Part shown: piece by piece, positions 20,056-27,732 of the stretch | How the letters are laid out: each line of letters starts with the position of its first letter | How positions within the stretch are numbered: position 1 is the first letter of the stretch | DNA from: an uncultured Sphingomonas sp. | GTDB taxonomy: Bacteria > Pseudomonadota > Alphaproteobacteria > Sphingomonadales > Sphingomonadaceae | Reading direction: 5' to 3' | DNA: 64,000 bases | NCBI RefSeq assembly: GCF_934560975.1 | Contig: NZ_CAKTFO010000014.1 | Span: 14,690 to 78,689, forward strand | Made by a program: the position numbers and the translations under genes | Notes under the pieces: model-generated | Told to the model about the DNA's origin: nothing | What the model saw: only the letters and a program-made list of their open reading frames with translations | Database searches by the model: none

Positions 20056-20083
20056 GGATCCTGTCCTCAACGCTTTCCCTGTA

Positions 20084-20109
20084 AACGGGCGGAGCGTCGG
20101 GGCCGTTCC
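20084..20109 (-). promoter_or_regulatory. EcfG-type general-stress promoter of the ThDP enzyme
   Basis: Reading on the minus strand, GGAAC (20109-20105) and CGTT (20087-20084) are separated by 17 bases. This is an exact match to the alphaproteobacterial EcfG consensus GGAAC-N16/17-CGTT. Transcription would start near 20077, about 22 bases before the start codon at 20055. Confidence 0.75.
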
Positions 20110-20238
20110 CCGTCGGGCCATGCGAAACCGCCGGCTTTCGCACCGGGGAACGCGGTCGCCGTTCAGGCCGGGGCCGTTATGGCCCGCGTACAACCGACGC
20201 GCCCCGAAGGCCGCGCATATCGGCCGGCAACCGCATCC

Positions 20239-21696
20239 TTATCCCGGATATGCTCCACGCTCGCGGACCTTGGCGGGGCCGATTTCCTGCAGCAGCATGT
20301 CCATCATCGGATAGGGCTGTTTCAGGCCGGTATTCGGGATCGCGCCCCAGAAGCCATATTGGCTGCCAGGGCCGGCCAGGTCGTAGAAGCTCCAGTGGCG
20401 CACGCCGGCGGCCGTCCCTTCATGGATCATGCGGCGCACGATCTCGGCCGCTTCCCGGCTGTGCAGCACCCGGCCGGTAAACTCGGTCACGGCCGGACGG
20501 TCCTCCTTGGAGATGAAGGGCGCCTGCGTGTAGATGCTGGTGTTGTACTCGTAAGCCCACAATTCGGCGCCGATGCTGTCCGCCAGCTTCTTGTGCTGGG
20601 CGAATAGCGGCGCGCGTGCGACCCGGCGCTGTTCCAGATAGGCGAGCGCGCCCGCGACATCGTTGCGGTCGGAGAAGCCCTTCCAGACGGTCTGCATCTC
20701 CTCCTTGTTGCTGATCCCGATATAGGGCGCGACCGTCCAGGCGCGGATCAGGCTACGCGGGGCACCCGACTGGTCCCAACCCCGCATGATCTTGGTAAAA
20801 CGGGCGGGAGTGGCCCACTGGCCGTTGAGCGCCCATTGCGCGCGCGGCGTTATCCTGGCGACCACCCTGGCCGCCTGACCCGAGCGCAGCCCATAGACCT
20901 CGTCCGGGTCGCCCAGCGCCTTCACATATTTGTAGTTGTTGGGAATGCCGCCCCAGGATTCGTTGGACCATTCCAGCACCAGCTTGCGCTTGCTGTCGAG
21001 CGTCGCGGCGATCGTCCGCACTTCCTCGACGATCTGCGCCTCCGTCATGTCGCGGTGGATGTTCCACCACATGTCCGCGCCCAGCATGTTGGACAGCAAA
21101 GCCGCGTCCTTCGCATGGCGGGCGGGCAGTCCCGGGAAGGCGCCGTCATTGTCGCCCCAACTCTTGAACCGGATCATGCCGAACGGCTTCAGCCAGTAGA
21201 TATAGTCCGGCCGGAAGATCTCGCCCTTCTGGTAGCGCGGCAGCAGGGAGGTCTCGACCATCACGAAGCTGACCGGGCCGGTGCCGGCCGGGTCCAGCTT
21301 CGCCTGCACGGTATTGTCCGACGGCGCTGTCAGCGTGACCGTGCCGCGATTGCCGTTGAACTTGACGGGCACGTTGCGGAGGCTGAGCGCCTTGATCTCG
21401 CCCTTCTTGATGATCGTATAGCTGCGCGTGCCCGGCATCACCGGAAACATGCTGATCACCCGCCCGACATTGTTGCCGAGCGGCCAACCGTCCGCCCCGA
21501 CGCTGGCCGGGGTCCGGTCGGCGTTCGTCCACGGGCGGTGCAGCTGTGCCTGGTCCAGGAACGGCTCGGCCGACGTGTAATCGCGAAACTGCGAGACGTG
21601 GATGCCATGCAGCGGGGTTGCAAAGGCGGGCGCGGGCGCGAGTGCCGGCGTACACAGGAGCGCCAAGGCGGAGCCGAACACGGGCAATATTCTCAA
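20239..21696 (-). CDS. Secreted glycosidase-like protein of unassigned family
   Basis: This 485-residue protein has a signal peptide (about residues 1-26, ending AFA-TP). The middle and C-terminal parts look like a TIM-barrel glycoside hydrolase. N245-E246 in LEWSNESWGG resembles the Asn-Glu acid/base pair of clan-A glycosidases, and E383 in LWAYEYNTSIY could be the nucleophile. The first ~170 residues look beta-rich. I cannot place it in a CAZy family. It is divergent from the Na+/H+ antiporter and downstream of nothing obvious in an operon. No lipobox is present, so it is probably free in the periplasm or outside the cell. Confidence 0.75.
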   Translation of the reverse strand: MRILPVFGSALALLCTPALAPAPAFATPLHGIHVSQFRDYTSAEPFLDQAQLHRPWTNADRTPASVGADGWPLGNNVGRVISMFPVMPGTRSYTIIKKGEIKALSLRNVPVKFNGNRGTVTLTAPSDNTVQAKLDPAGTGPVSFVMVETSLLPRYQKGEIFRPDYIYWLKPFGMIRFKSWGDNDGAFPGLPARHAKDAALLSNMLGADMWWNIHRDMTEAQIVEEVRTIAATLDSKRKLVLEWSNESWGGIPNNYKYVKALGDPDEVYGLRSGQAARVVARITPRAQWALNGQWATPARFTKIMRGWDQSGAPRSLIRAWTVAPYIGISNKEEMQTVWKGFSDRNDVAGALAYLEQRRVARAPLFAQHKKLADSIGAELWAYEYNTSIYTQAPFISKEDRPAVTEFTGRVLHSREAAEIVRRMIHEGTAAGVRHWSFYDLAGPGSQYGFWGAIPNTGLKQPYPMMDMLLQEIGPAKVRERGAYPG

Positions 21697-21882
21697 GTGC
21701 GATCTCCTGGCTGGCGCGGATCATGGCGGCGCCTGCTGGTCCACGCGCCCCCGCTGTCATGCCGACATCGATGGTTTCTACAGCGGATCGGCGGCACTGG
21801 ATAGGCGACGGGCCGCTTGCGCCGTCCCGCCTGCCATGCGCGGACAAAATACGGTGCTCGCTCGATCGGGCGGAGCCCTCCG

Positions 21883-23454
21883 GTGTCGCGGTCGTTAACC
21901 AGCGTGCGCCTTTTCCAGACCCTCGATGCGATCCTGCTCGCCGCGCTGATGCTGCTGGTGGCGGCGCGCCGGTTGAACATTCCCTACCCGACGCTGCTGG
22001 CCGGCGCGGGGCTGGGCGTCGCCGCCCTGCCGCTTGCGCCCAACATCGCGGTGGACCCCAGCCTTGCCCTGGCGCTGTTCATCGCGCCCGCTCTGTTGCA
22101 CGCGGCCTATCACACCAGCCCGCGGGCCTTGCTGCGCTACTGGTTTCCGCTGCTGTCGCTGGCCGTGTTCGCGGTGATGGTGACGACAGGGGCGGTGACG
22201 CTCGCCGGGATGGCGGTCGGCGGCCTGCCGCTCGCATCGGCGCTGGCGCTGGGGGCAATCGTCGCCCCGCCGGACGCCGCCGCGTCGGAGGCGGTGGTCA
22301 GCGAGGTCGGCATACCCCGGCGCGGCCTGTTGATCCTGCAGGGCGAAAGCCTGCTCAACGACGCTACCGCGCTGCTTCTGTTCGGACTGGCCCTGACCCT
22401 GTCGGCGGCGGGCGTGGGGGAAAGCGAGTCGCCATGGATGCTGGCGGCGGAGGCGCCGGGCGGCATCCTGTTCGGGCTGGCGGTATCCTGGGGCTACCTC
22501 CGCATCATTCCACTCTTCTCGGGCACGCTGGGATCGAGCCTGGTCGACTTCGCCGTCACCTTCGCGGTGTGGCTGGTGGCGGAACGGCTGCATCTGTCGC
22601 CCGTGCTGGCGGTGGTGTCGTTCGGCATGATCATCTCGCAATATCGTCCGATCAACCAGTCCGCGCGCGACCGCGTCCAGACCTCGGCGGTGTGGGCGGC
22701 GGCGATCCTGGTGCTGAACGTGGTCGCGTTCATGCTGATGGGGCTGCAATCGCGCGAGGTGCTCGGCCGATTGGCGCCGCAGGAACGGTGGCCGATGATC
22801 GGTTTTTCCCTGCTGATCCTGGCGACGGTACTGGTCGTTCGCGTCGCCTGGATCCTGCTGATCCGCTGGCTGGAGGGCTTTGTCACCCGGCGGTGGAGCC
22901 CGTCCTGGCTGCCCGAGCCGCCGCCCTGGAAGGCGGCCCTGGTCATTTCCTGGTCGGGTATGCGGGGGCTGCTGACGCTCGCCACGGCCTTCGCCTTGCC
23001 GGCCGCGCTGCCCGGACGGGACCAGATCGTGCTGGCGGCGTTCACCGTGGTGATCGGTACATTGGTGATCCAGGGCCTGACGCTCGGGCCGCTGATCCGC
23101 TGGCTCCGGATCGGGGAGGATGCGCAATTGGGCGAAAAGATCGCCACCGCGCGCAAGCAACTGATCGAGGCGGGCCTTACCACGCTCGGCACGCGCGACG
23201 ACGCGGCGGCACGGGCACTGCGCACCCGTTATGGCGCGGCCGGCCATGTGGCGGCCCACGCGGACGATCCGCAGGCCGCGTCCGATTTCGACCGGCTGCA
23301 CCTGGAGGTGATCGCCCGGCAACGTACCATGCTGCACGACATGCGCCGCCAAAGCATCGTCGCCGACGATGTCTACCGGCGGTTGCAGGAGGAGCTGGAC
23401 TGGTCGGAGATCGACGCGCGATCGTTCGCGGACAACAAGCTGCAGGCTACCTGA
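21883..23454 (+). CDS. CPA1-family Na+/H+ antiporter
   Basis: This 523-residue membrane protein exchanges protons for sodium (or potassium) at the inner membrane. About 12 hydrophobic segments are visible, with the CPA1 features GAIVAPPDAAASEAVVSE (ion-binding aspartate region), ILQGESLLNDATALLLFG and SWSGMRGLLTLATAFALP. A cytoplasmic tail of ~100 residues follows. The GTG at 21883 has GGAG seven bases upstream; a GTG at 21904 is the alternative. It is divergent from the glycosidase-like gene. Confidence 0.92.
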   Translation: MSRSLTSVRLFQTLDAILLAALMLLVAARRLNIPYPTLLAGAGLGVAALPLAPNIAVDPSLALALFIAPALLHAAYHTSPRALLRYWFPLLSLAVFAVMVTTGAVTLAGMAVGGLPLASALALGAIVAPPDAAASEAVVSEVGIPRRGLLILQGESLLNDATALLLFGLALTLSAAGVGESESPWMLAAEAPGGILFGLAVSWGYLRIIPLFSGTLGSSLVDFAVTFAVWLVAERLHLSPVLAVVSFGMIISQYRPINQSARDRVQTSAVWAAAILVLNVVAFMLMGLQSREVLGRLAPQERWPMIGFSLLILATVLVVRVAWILLIRWLEGFVTRRWSPSWLPEPPPWKAALVISWSGMRGLLTLATAFALPAALPGRDQIVLAAFTVVIGTLVIQGLTLGPLIRWLRIGEDAQLGEKIATARKQLIEAGLTTLGTRDDAAARALRTRYGAAGHVAAHADDPQAASDFDRLHLEVIARQRTMLHDMRRQSIVADDVYRRLQEELDWSEIDARSFADNKLQAT

Positions 23455-23516
23455 CCGGCGCGGCGCAGCGCGGCGTATAGCGCAGGCCGATCGTCGCAGC
23501 CGGACATTGCCACACA

Positions 23517-23546
23517 GACAAAAGGCGGAGCCTTGCGGCCCCGCCT
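23517..23546 (-). terminator. Intrinsic terminator of the small secreted protein gene
   Basis: A stem of AGGCGGAGCC (23523-23532) with GGCCCCGCCT (23537-23546), one mismatch and a TTGC loop, is followed on the minus strand by TTTTGT. It lies 26 bases beyond the stop of the gene at 23572. Confidence 0.65.
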
Positions 23547-23571
23547 CTTGGCTTCATTCAGGAACGGTCGA

Positions 23572-23841
23572 TCAGCGGCTGGCGAGCTGCACCGCACTGG
23601 CCTTGGGCGCCGGATAGGACACGCGCTGGCCGTCGATGTAGCCGGTAACGTAGCCCTTCTTGACGCGAAGGTCGAACGGCTTGCCGCTGTTGCGATCGAC
23701 ACCCTTGATGATGCGGACATCGCCCTGGTTGCTGACGGTGCCGACCACATCCATGCCGTCGCGCTGGAAAGCGAGCGGGGCATCGGCAAAGGCGGGAGCG
23801 GCGGTGAACAGGGCGGCGAGCGGAAGAACGAACTTGATCAT
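23572..23841 (-). CDS. Small secreted protein of unknown function
   Basis: This is an 89-residue protein with a signal peptide (MIKFVLPLAALFTAAPAFA, cleavage before DAPLAF). The mature 70 residues are rich in glycine and basic residues with short beta-like stretches (GTVSNQGDVRIIKGVDRNSGK, here GTVSNQGDVRIIKG) and no cysteine. ATG 23841 has GGAG six bases upstream; an earlier in-frame ATG at 23853 is less well placed. A probable promoter lies at 23902-23930 and a terminator follows, so it is a single-gene unit. I do not recognise the family. Confidence 0.8.
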   Translation of the reverse strand: MIKFVLPLAALFTAAPAFADAPLAFQRDGMDVVGTVSNQGDVRIIKGVDRNSGKPFDLRVKKGYVTGYIDGQRVSYPAPKASAVQLASR

Positions 23842-23901
23842 GGCAATCTCCATCGGATTGGACTTGCCCTCTCGCTGGTCTTTTTGTCGTTGTGCACCGC
23901 A

Positions 23902-23930
23902 ACAATATTATTCGCATGTGCAGTAGGCAA
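23902..23930 (-). promoter_or_regulatory. Putative sigma-70-type promoter
   Basis: On the minus strand TTGCCT (23930-23925) and TATTGT (23907-23902) are 17 bases apart, giving a leader of about 55 bases before the start at 23841. The surrounding gap (23842-24052) is notably A/T richer than its neighbours. Confidence 0.35.
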
Positions 23931-24052
23931 TTTGGAAGCGCGCGACGGCGCTTGCATAAACCGCAGCTGTAAACCGCCATTAGCCATATGCGGCGGAATG
24001 GGGATCAGTGCGTTGGGTGAAACGAATTGGACCGATATGAAGGGGAGATCTG

Positions 24053-24334
24053 ATGCAAGACGACCAAACCACCGCGCCGACCCCGCTGCCGCCCGCCGCG
24101 CAGGCGCCCTATCCGGCTCACCCCGCGCCGCAGCCGCGCGTCGACCTGCCGGTCGCCAAGAAGAACAACGCCGAGGCAGCCGTGCCGACCGCCTTGGGCG
24201 CGCTGGGCATCACCCTGATCGGTGGCGCGGTCGCGGGTGCGATCGGTCTGCTGATCGCAGGGCCGCTGCTCGCACGCAAGGCGAAGCCCGAGCCGAAGGC
24301 CCGGACCCGCCGGACGCGCAAGGCGCGCGACTAA
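24053..24334 (+). CDS. Small single-pass membrane protein, proline-rich N-terminus
   Basis: This 93-residue protein has a proline/alanine-rich hydrophilic first half, a glycine-rich membrane helix (ALGALGITLIGGAVAGAIGLLIAG region, about residues 47-72, with GxxxG spacing), and a strongly basic tail (KAKPEPKARTRRTRKARD). The shape suggests a small inner-membrane protein with a cytoplasmic basic tail. GGGGAG lies upstream of ATG 24053. Its stop TAA overlaps the stop of the convergent gene. No family is recognised. Confidence 0.72.
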   Translation: MQDDQTTAPTPLPPAAQAPYPAHPAPQPRVDLPVAKKNNAEAAVPTALGALGITLIGGAVAGAIGLLIAGPLLARKAKPEPKARTRRTRKARD

Positions 24335-24582
24335 CGGCTGTTATGTGATGACGCGTCGGCACCCGTTCCCACGGGTGCCGGGCGGCTGGGTTGCAGGTCG
24401 CCGGCATCGCCGCTCGCCGCATCCGAATCGAAATCTTCCGGCGTGCCGCCGCCGCCCGCCCCCGCACCGGAGCCATGCACTTCGCCATTGGCCGGAAAGG
24501 TGGGGTGATGGCCGCGCTCCAGCGCGCCGCCGTCACCCTGGACCTCACCCTGGACCTCACCCTGGTCGGGACGCCCGGTCAT
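24331..24582 (-). CDS. Disordered glycine/aspartate-rich small protein
   Basis: This 83-residue protein has low sequence complexity, with many Gly, Asp, Ser and Pro residues and no cysteine or membrane segment. Near its start an in-frame 12-base DNA repeat gives QGEVQGEVQGD. Its ATG overlaps the stop of the preceding gene in an ATGA arrangement, which supports translational coupling. It shares the EcfG-type promoter upstream of that gene. No function can be assigned. Confidence 0.55.
   Translation of the reverse strand: MTGRPDQGEVQGEVQGDGGALERGHHPTFPANGEVHGSGAGAGGGGTPEDFDSDAASGDAGDLQPSRPAPVGTGADASSHNSR
24533..24564. repeat. 12-base tandem repeat inside a coding gene
   Basis: The unit GACCTCACCCTG occurs twice exactly (24541-24552 and 24553-24564), preceded by a partial copy TCACCCTG (24533-24540). 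Because the unit is 12 bases, gain or loss of copies keeps the frame and adds or removes four residues (GEVQ). Confidence 0.85.
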
Positions 24583-24797
24583 AGCGGCTTTGTCGCGGGG
24601 TTGCTCTGTTCGGCGATGTCGGGCCCGATCCCGCCTTGCGCGCCCGCGCCACCCATCTTGCCGAGGCCGGTGTCCACGCGGTCGCCCTGCTGGCCGAATT
24701 GCGCACCGCGGGCCGCCTCTTCCTGCAACAGGGCGCTGCGCTGCTCGTCCGTCATCGCCTCGACATCGTCCGGCGTGTTGGTCTGCTGGTCGGTCAT
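24579..24797 (-). CDS. Small soluble protein, first of a stress-promoter pair
   Basis: This 72-residue acidic protein (MTDQQTNTPDDVEAMTDEQR at its start) has a helical first half rich in Glu and Gln and a glycine-rich C-terminus (GKMGGAGAQGGIGPDIA). AAGGAGA lies six bases before ATG 24797, a strong ribosome site. A match to the EcfG promoter lies 27-51 bases upstream, and the next gene overlaps by four bases. It resembles the small stress proteins commonly controlled by EcfG in sphingomonads, but I do not recognise a family. Confidence 0.8.
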   Translation of the reverse strand: MTDQQTNTPDDVEAMTDEQRSALLQEEAARGAQFGQQGDRVDTGLGKMGGAGAQGGIGPDIAEQSNPATKPL

Positions 24798-24823
24798 CGT
24801 CTCTCTCCTTCGGACGGGACAAG

Positions 24824-24848
24824 AACGAGGGGCAAGGCGGCCCGTTCC
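24824..24848 (-). promoter_or_regulatory. EcfG-type general-stress promoter
   Basis: On the minus strand GGAAC (24848-24844) and CGTT (24827-24824) are separated by 16 bases, an exact match to the EcfG consensus. The transcript would start near 24817, about 20 bases before the start codon at 24797. Confidence 0.75.
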
Positions 24849-24903
24849 AGCCGGATGGGGGCAGGCAGGTTGCAACGGCAGCACGCACCGCTAGGGTGCC
24901 GCC

Positions 24904-26196
24904 ATGACAGAGAAGCTGCGGATCGCCCTTGCGGGGCTCGGCACCGTCGGTGGCGGTGTGGTGAAACTTCTGGCGGAGAACCAGGCGCTGATCGAACGCC
25001 GCGCCGGCCGCGGGATCGCGCTGGTCGCCGTATCCGCCCGCGACCGCAGCCGCGACCGCGGCATCGACCTGTCTGGGGTGGAGTGGGTCGACGATACCGC
25101 CAGCCTCGCCGCCCGCGACGATGTGGATGCGGTGGTGGAGCTGATCGGCGGATCGGATGGTCCCGCCTTGACGCTGGCCCGTACCGCGCTCGCCCGGGGC
25201 AAGGCGCTGGTCACCGCCAACAAGGCGATGATCGCGCACCATGGGCTTGAGCTGGCGGAAGCGGCCGAGCGCGCCGGCACCGCCCTGAAATATGAAGCGG
25301 CGGTGGCGGGCGGCATTCCCGTCATCAAGGGCCTGCGCGAGGGCGCGGCCGCCAACGCGATCCACCATGTCTACGGCGTGCTGAACGGCACCTGCAACTA
25401 CATATTGTCGACCATGGAAACGGCCGGGCGGGACTTTGCCGACGTGCTCGCGGAGGCGCAGGCGCTGGGCTATGCGGAGGCGGACCCCAGCTTCGACATT
25501 GACGGCATCGATGCCGCGCACAAGCTGTCGATCCTCTCCAGCCTGGCGTTCGGCACCACCATCGACTTTCCGAGCGTGGCCGTCACCGGCATCCGCCACG
25601 TCATTGCCGCCGACATTGCCGAGGCGGCCGCACTCGGCTTCAAGGTGCGCCTGGTCGGCCTGGGCGAAGCGGGGACCAAGGGCCTGTTCCAGCGCGTCCA
25701 CCCCTGCCTGGTGCCGATCGACCATCCGCTGGCGCATGTCACGGGATCGCTGAACGCGGTGGTGGCGGAGGGCAATTATGTCGGCCGGCTGCTGTTCCAG
25801 GGGCGGGGTGCGGGCGAAGGGCCGACCGCCAGCGCGGTGGTGGCCGACCTGATCGACATCGCGCGCGGGGAATATGGCCCGGCTTTCTCCATGCCGGTGC
25901 AGAGCCTGGCCACGGCGGAAACAGCGCCGGCGGGCGAGCGGCGGGGGCGTGCCTATCTGCGCTTCACCGTCGCGGACAAGCCCGGCGTGCTGGCCGAGCT
26001 TACGGCGGCGATGCGCGATGCCGGCGTGTCGATCGAAAGCCTGATCCAGCGCGGAGCCGCCGCCGACGGCAGCGTGCTGCTGGTGATGGTGACGCATGAC
26101 GGGCCGGAACGCTGCGTCGCGGCCGCGCTCGACCGGCTGCAGGGCTCGTCCAGCCTGCTCGGCGCACCGATGCTGATGCACATTCTGGACAGCTGA
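24904..26196 (+). CDS. hom: Homoserine dehydrogenase
   Basis: It reduces aspartate semialdehyde to homoserine with NAD(P)H, feeding threonine and methionine synthesis. The N-terminal Rossmann motif is GLGTVGGGVV (near residue 11). The catalytic region includes AAVAGGIPVIKGLREG, GVLNGTCNYIL and GYAEADPSFDIDGIDAAHKL. A C-terminal ACT domain (from about residue 350, YLRFTVADKPGVLAELT) suggests feedback control by an amino acid, usually threonine. The length of 430 residues is standard. glpX follows 68 bases later. Confidence 0.96.
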   Translation: MTEKLRIALAGLGTVGGGVVKLLAENQALIERRAGRGIALVAVSARDRSRDRGIDLSGVEWVDDTASLAARDDVDAVVELIGGSDGPALTLARTALARGKALVTANKAMIAHHGLELAEAAERAGTALKYEAAVAGGIPVIKGLREGAAANAIHHVYGVLNGTCNYILSTMETAGRDFADVLAEAQALGYAEADPSFDIDGIDAAHKLSILSSLAFGTTIDFPSVAVTGIRHVIAADIAEAAALGFKVRLVGLGEAGTKGLFQRVHPCLVPIDHPLAHVTGSLNAVVAEGNYVGRLLFQGRGAGEGPTASAVVADLIDIARGEYGPAFSMPVQSLATAETAPAGERRGRAYLRFTVADKPGVLAELTAAMRDAGVSIESLIQRGAAADGSVLLVMVTHDGPERCVAAALDRLQGSSSLLGAPMLMHILDS

Positions 26197-26264
26197 CCGG
26201 CCGCTTCTCGACTTTGTCACGGGTGCGGCCTAGCGTCGCCCGCAGATAAAAGGGGAGACGGGCC

Positions 26265-27236
26265 ATGGCGGTTGAACCATCGAAAACACTCGATCGCGTG
26301 CTGGTGCTGGAGATGGTCCGCGTGACCGAGGCCGCCGCCATCGCCGCCTCCGGCCTGATCGGACGCGGCGACGAGAAAGCGGCGGATGCAGCGGCGGTGG
26401 AAGCCATGCGCGCCGCCTTCAACGACCTCGACTTCGACGGCACGGTGGTGATCGGCGAGGGTGAGCGCGACGAGGCGCCGATGCTCTATATCGGCGAAAA
26501 GGTCGGGCGCGGCACCGGTCCCAGGATCGACATCGCGCTGGATCCGCTGGAAGGCACCACCATCACCGCCAAATCGGGCCCGAACGCGCTGGCGGTGCTG
26601 GCCATCGCGGAGGAAGGCGGTCTGCTCAACGCGCCCGACGTCTATATGGAGAAGCTGGCGATCGGCCCCGGCTATGCGCGCGGGCTGGTCGGGCTGGATC
26701 GCACCCCGACCGAGAATGTGCAGGCGCTGGCAAAGGCCAAGGGCGTCGACTCGCACGAGATCATCGCCTGCGTGCTCGACCGGCCGCGCCATGACAAGTT
26801 GATCGCGGAGCTGCGCCAGATCGGCTGCGGCATCATGCTGATCCCCGACGGCGACGTCGCCGGCGTGATCGCGGTCACCGACCCGGAAACCACCATCGAC
26901 ATCTACCTGGGATCGGGCGGCGCGCCGGAGGGGGTGCTGGCGGCGGCCGCGCTCGCCTGTGTCGGCGGACAGTTCCAGGGCCGGCTGCTGTTCCGCAACG
27001 AGGATGAGCGCGCCCGCGCCCGCAAATGGGGCGTGACCGACCTCGACCGCGTGTACCAGCTGGAGGATCTGGTGAAGGGCGACGCCATCTTCGCCGCCAC
27101 CGGCGTAACCGACGGATCGCTGCTGCAAGGCGTCAAGCGGCGACCGGGCTGCGTGTCGACCGAAAGCGTGGTGATGCGCGCCAGTTCCGGCACGGTGCGC
27201 TGGGTGCGCGGCGAACATCGCAAGCGCAAGGCATGA
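26265..27236 (+). CDS. glpX: Class II fructose-1,6-bisphosphatase
   Basis: It dephosphorylates fructose 1,6-bisphosphate in gluconeogenesis. The metal-binding motif DPLEGTTITA (near residue 88), GEGERDEAPMLYIGE and the substrate-binding DGDVAGVIAV are present. The length of 323 residues fits the GlpX family. GGGAGA lies before the ATG. It follows hom, an arrangement I recall as common in alphaproteobacteria. Confidence 0.95.
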   Translation: MAVEPSKTLDRVLVLEMVRVTEAAAIAASGLIGRGDEKAADAAAVEAMRAAFNDLDFDGTVVIGEGERDEAPMLYIGEKVGRGTGPRIDIALDPLEGTTITAKSGPNALAVLAIAEEGGLLNAPDVYMEKLAIGPGYARGLVGLDRTPTENVQALAKAKGVDSHEIIACVLDRPRHDKLIAELRQIGCGIMLIPDGDVAGVIAVTDPETTIDIYLGSGGAPEGVLAAAALACVGGQFQGRLLFRNEDERARARKWGVTDLDRVYQLEDLVKGDAIFAATGVTDGSLLQGVKRRPGCVSTESVVMRASSGTVRWVRGEHRKRKA

Positions 27237-27325
27237 TCCGCCAACTCCGGATGAACGACGCCATCTGTTAGGATATTCCACCAGCCATTCACGCCGATAC
27301 CGGCACGATGCGCTCTGCGACGAAC

Positions 27326-27343
27326 TTGGCACGCTCCCTGCAA
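27326..27343 (+). promoter_or_regulatory. Sigma-54-type (-24/-12) promoter
   Basis: TTGGCACG-N4-CTGC at 27326-27341 matches the sigma-54 consensus TTGGCACG-N4-TTGC except for one T-to-C change; the invariant GG (27328-27329) and GC (27340-27341) have the exact 10-base spacing. Transcription would begin near 27353, 40 bases before the small gene at 27393. Confidence 0.6.
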
Positions 27344-27352
27344 CAATGAAGA

Positions 27353-27374
27353 CATCGCCGGATCCACGGCGATG
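27353..27374. repeat. Inverted repeat in the leader of the sigma-54 unit
   Basis: CATCGCCG (27353-27360) and CGGCGATG (27367-27374) form a perfect 8-base-pair stem with a 6-base loop. It lies at the predicted transcript start and just before the ribosome site (GGGAGA at 27381-27386). It could be a 5' stabilising hairpin or a protein-binding site. Confidence 0.6.
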
Positions 27375-27392
27375 CATCCAGGGAGAAACACC

Positions 27393-27506
27393 ATGAACAT
27401 CGTCCTGTCCTCGCTCGCCGCCCAGTTCGGCATCGGCTTTGTCACCTTCGTCGTCAGCGCCGCCTGCATCCTGTCGGCGACCGCCCCAGTCCAGATGATC
27501 GGCTGA
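27393..27506 (+). CDS. 37-residue hydrophobic small protein
   Basis: The open frame from ATG 27393 to TGA 27506 encodes 37 residues (MNIVLSSLAAQFGIGFVTFV, then a continued hydrophobic stretch ending TAPVQMIG). It is almost entirely hydrophobic, so it is a membrane peptide or an unprocessed signal-like peptide. GGGAGA six bases upstream is a good ribosome site, and a sigma-54-like promoter precedes it. It is followed by a second small gene 31 bases later. No family is recognised. Confidence 0.6.
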   Translation: MNIVLSSLAAQFGIGFVTFVVSAACILSATAPVQMIG

Positions 27507-27537
27507 GGCGCGCGCCCTCTCCGGTGGAGAAGCAGAC

Positions 27538-27732
27538 ATGATCCAGCATCACGGTATCGGGGACACGTCGCACCGGTCCTTCCTGCTCGGCGCCTGTGCC
27601 CAGGCGGCCGGGCAGAGCGGGCTGCCGCCGATCGCGATCCGGGCAGCGGCGGTGGTCGCCCTGTGCCTGTGGCTCCAGCTGACGATCGCGCTCTATTGCG
27701 TGGCTGCCGTCGCGTTCCGGCTACGCGCCTGA
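27538..27732 (+). CDS. 64-residue single-pass membrane protein
   Basis: The protein begins MIQHHGIGDTSHRSFLLGAC, has one membrane helix in its C-terminal half (about residues 33-60, rich in Ala, Leu and Val) and ends RLRA. GGAGAAG lies seven bases upstream of ATG 27538. It probably shares a transcript with the 37-residue gene. Its last 40 bases overlap the convergent dipeptidase gene on the other strand. No family is recognised. Confidence 0.6.
   Translation: MIQHHGIGDTSHRSFLLGACAQAAGQSGLPPIAIRAAAVVALCLWLQLTIALYCVAAVAFRLRA

Noticed and set aside
20143..20158. Second GGAAC near a CGTT, plus strand, in the gap at 20056-20238
   Set aside because: The boxes are only seven bases apart, far from the 16-17 needed for an EcfG promoter.
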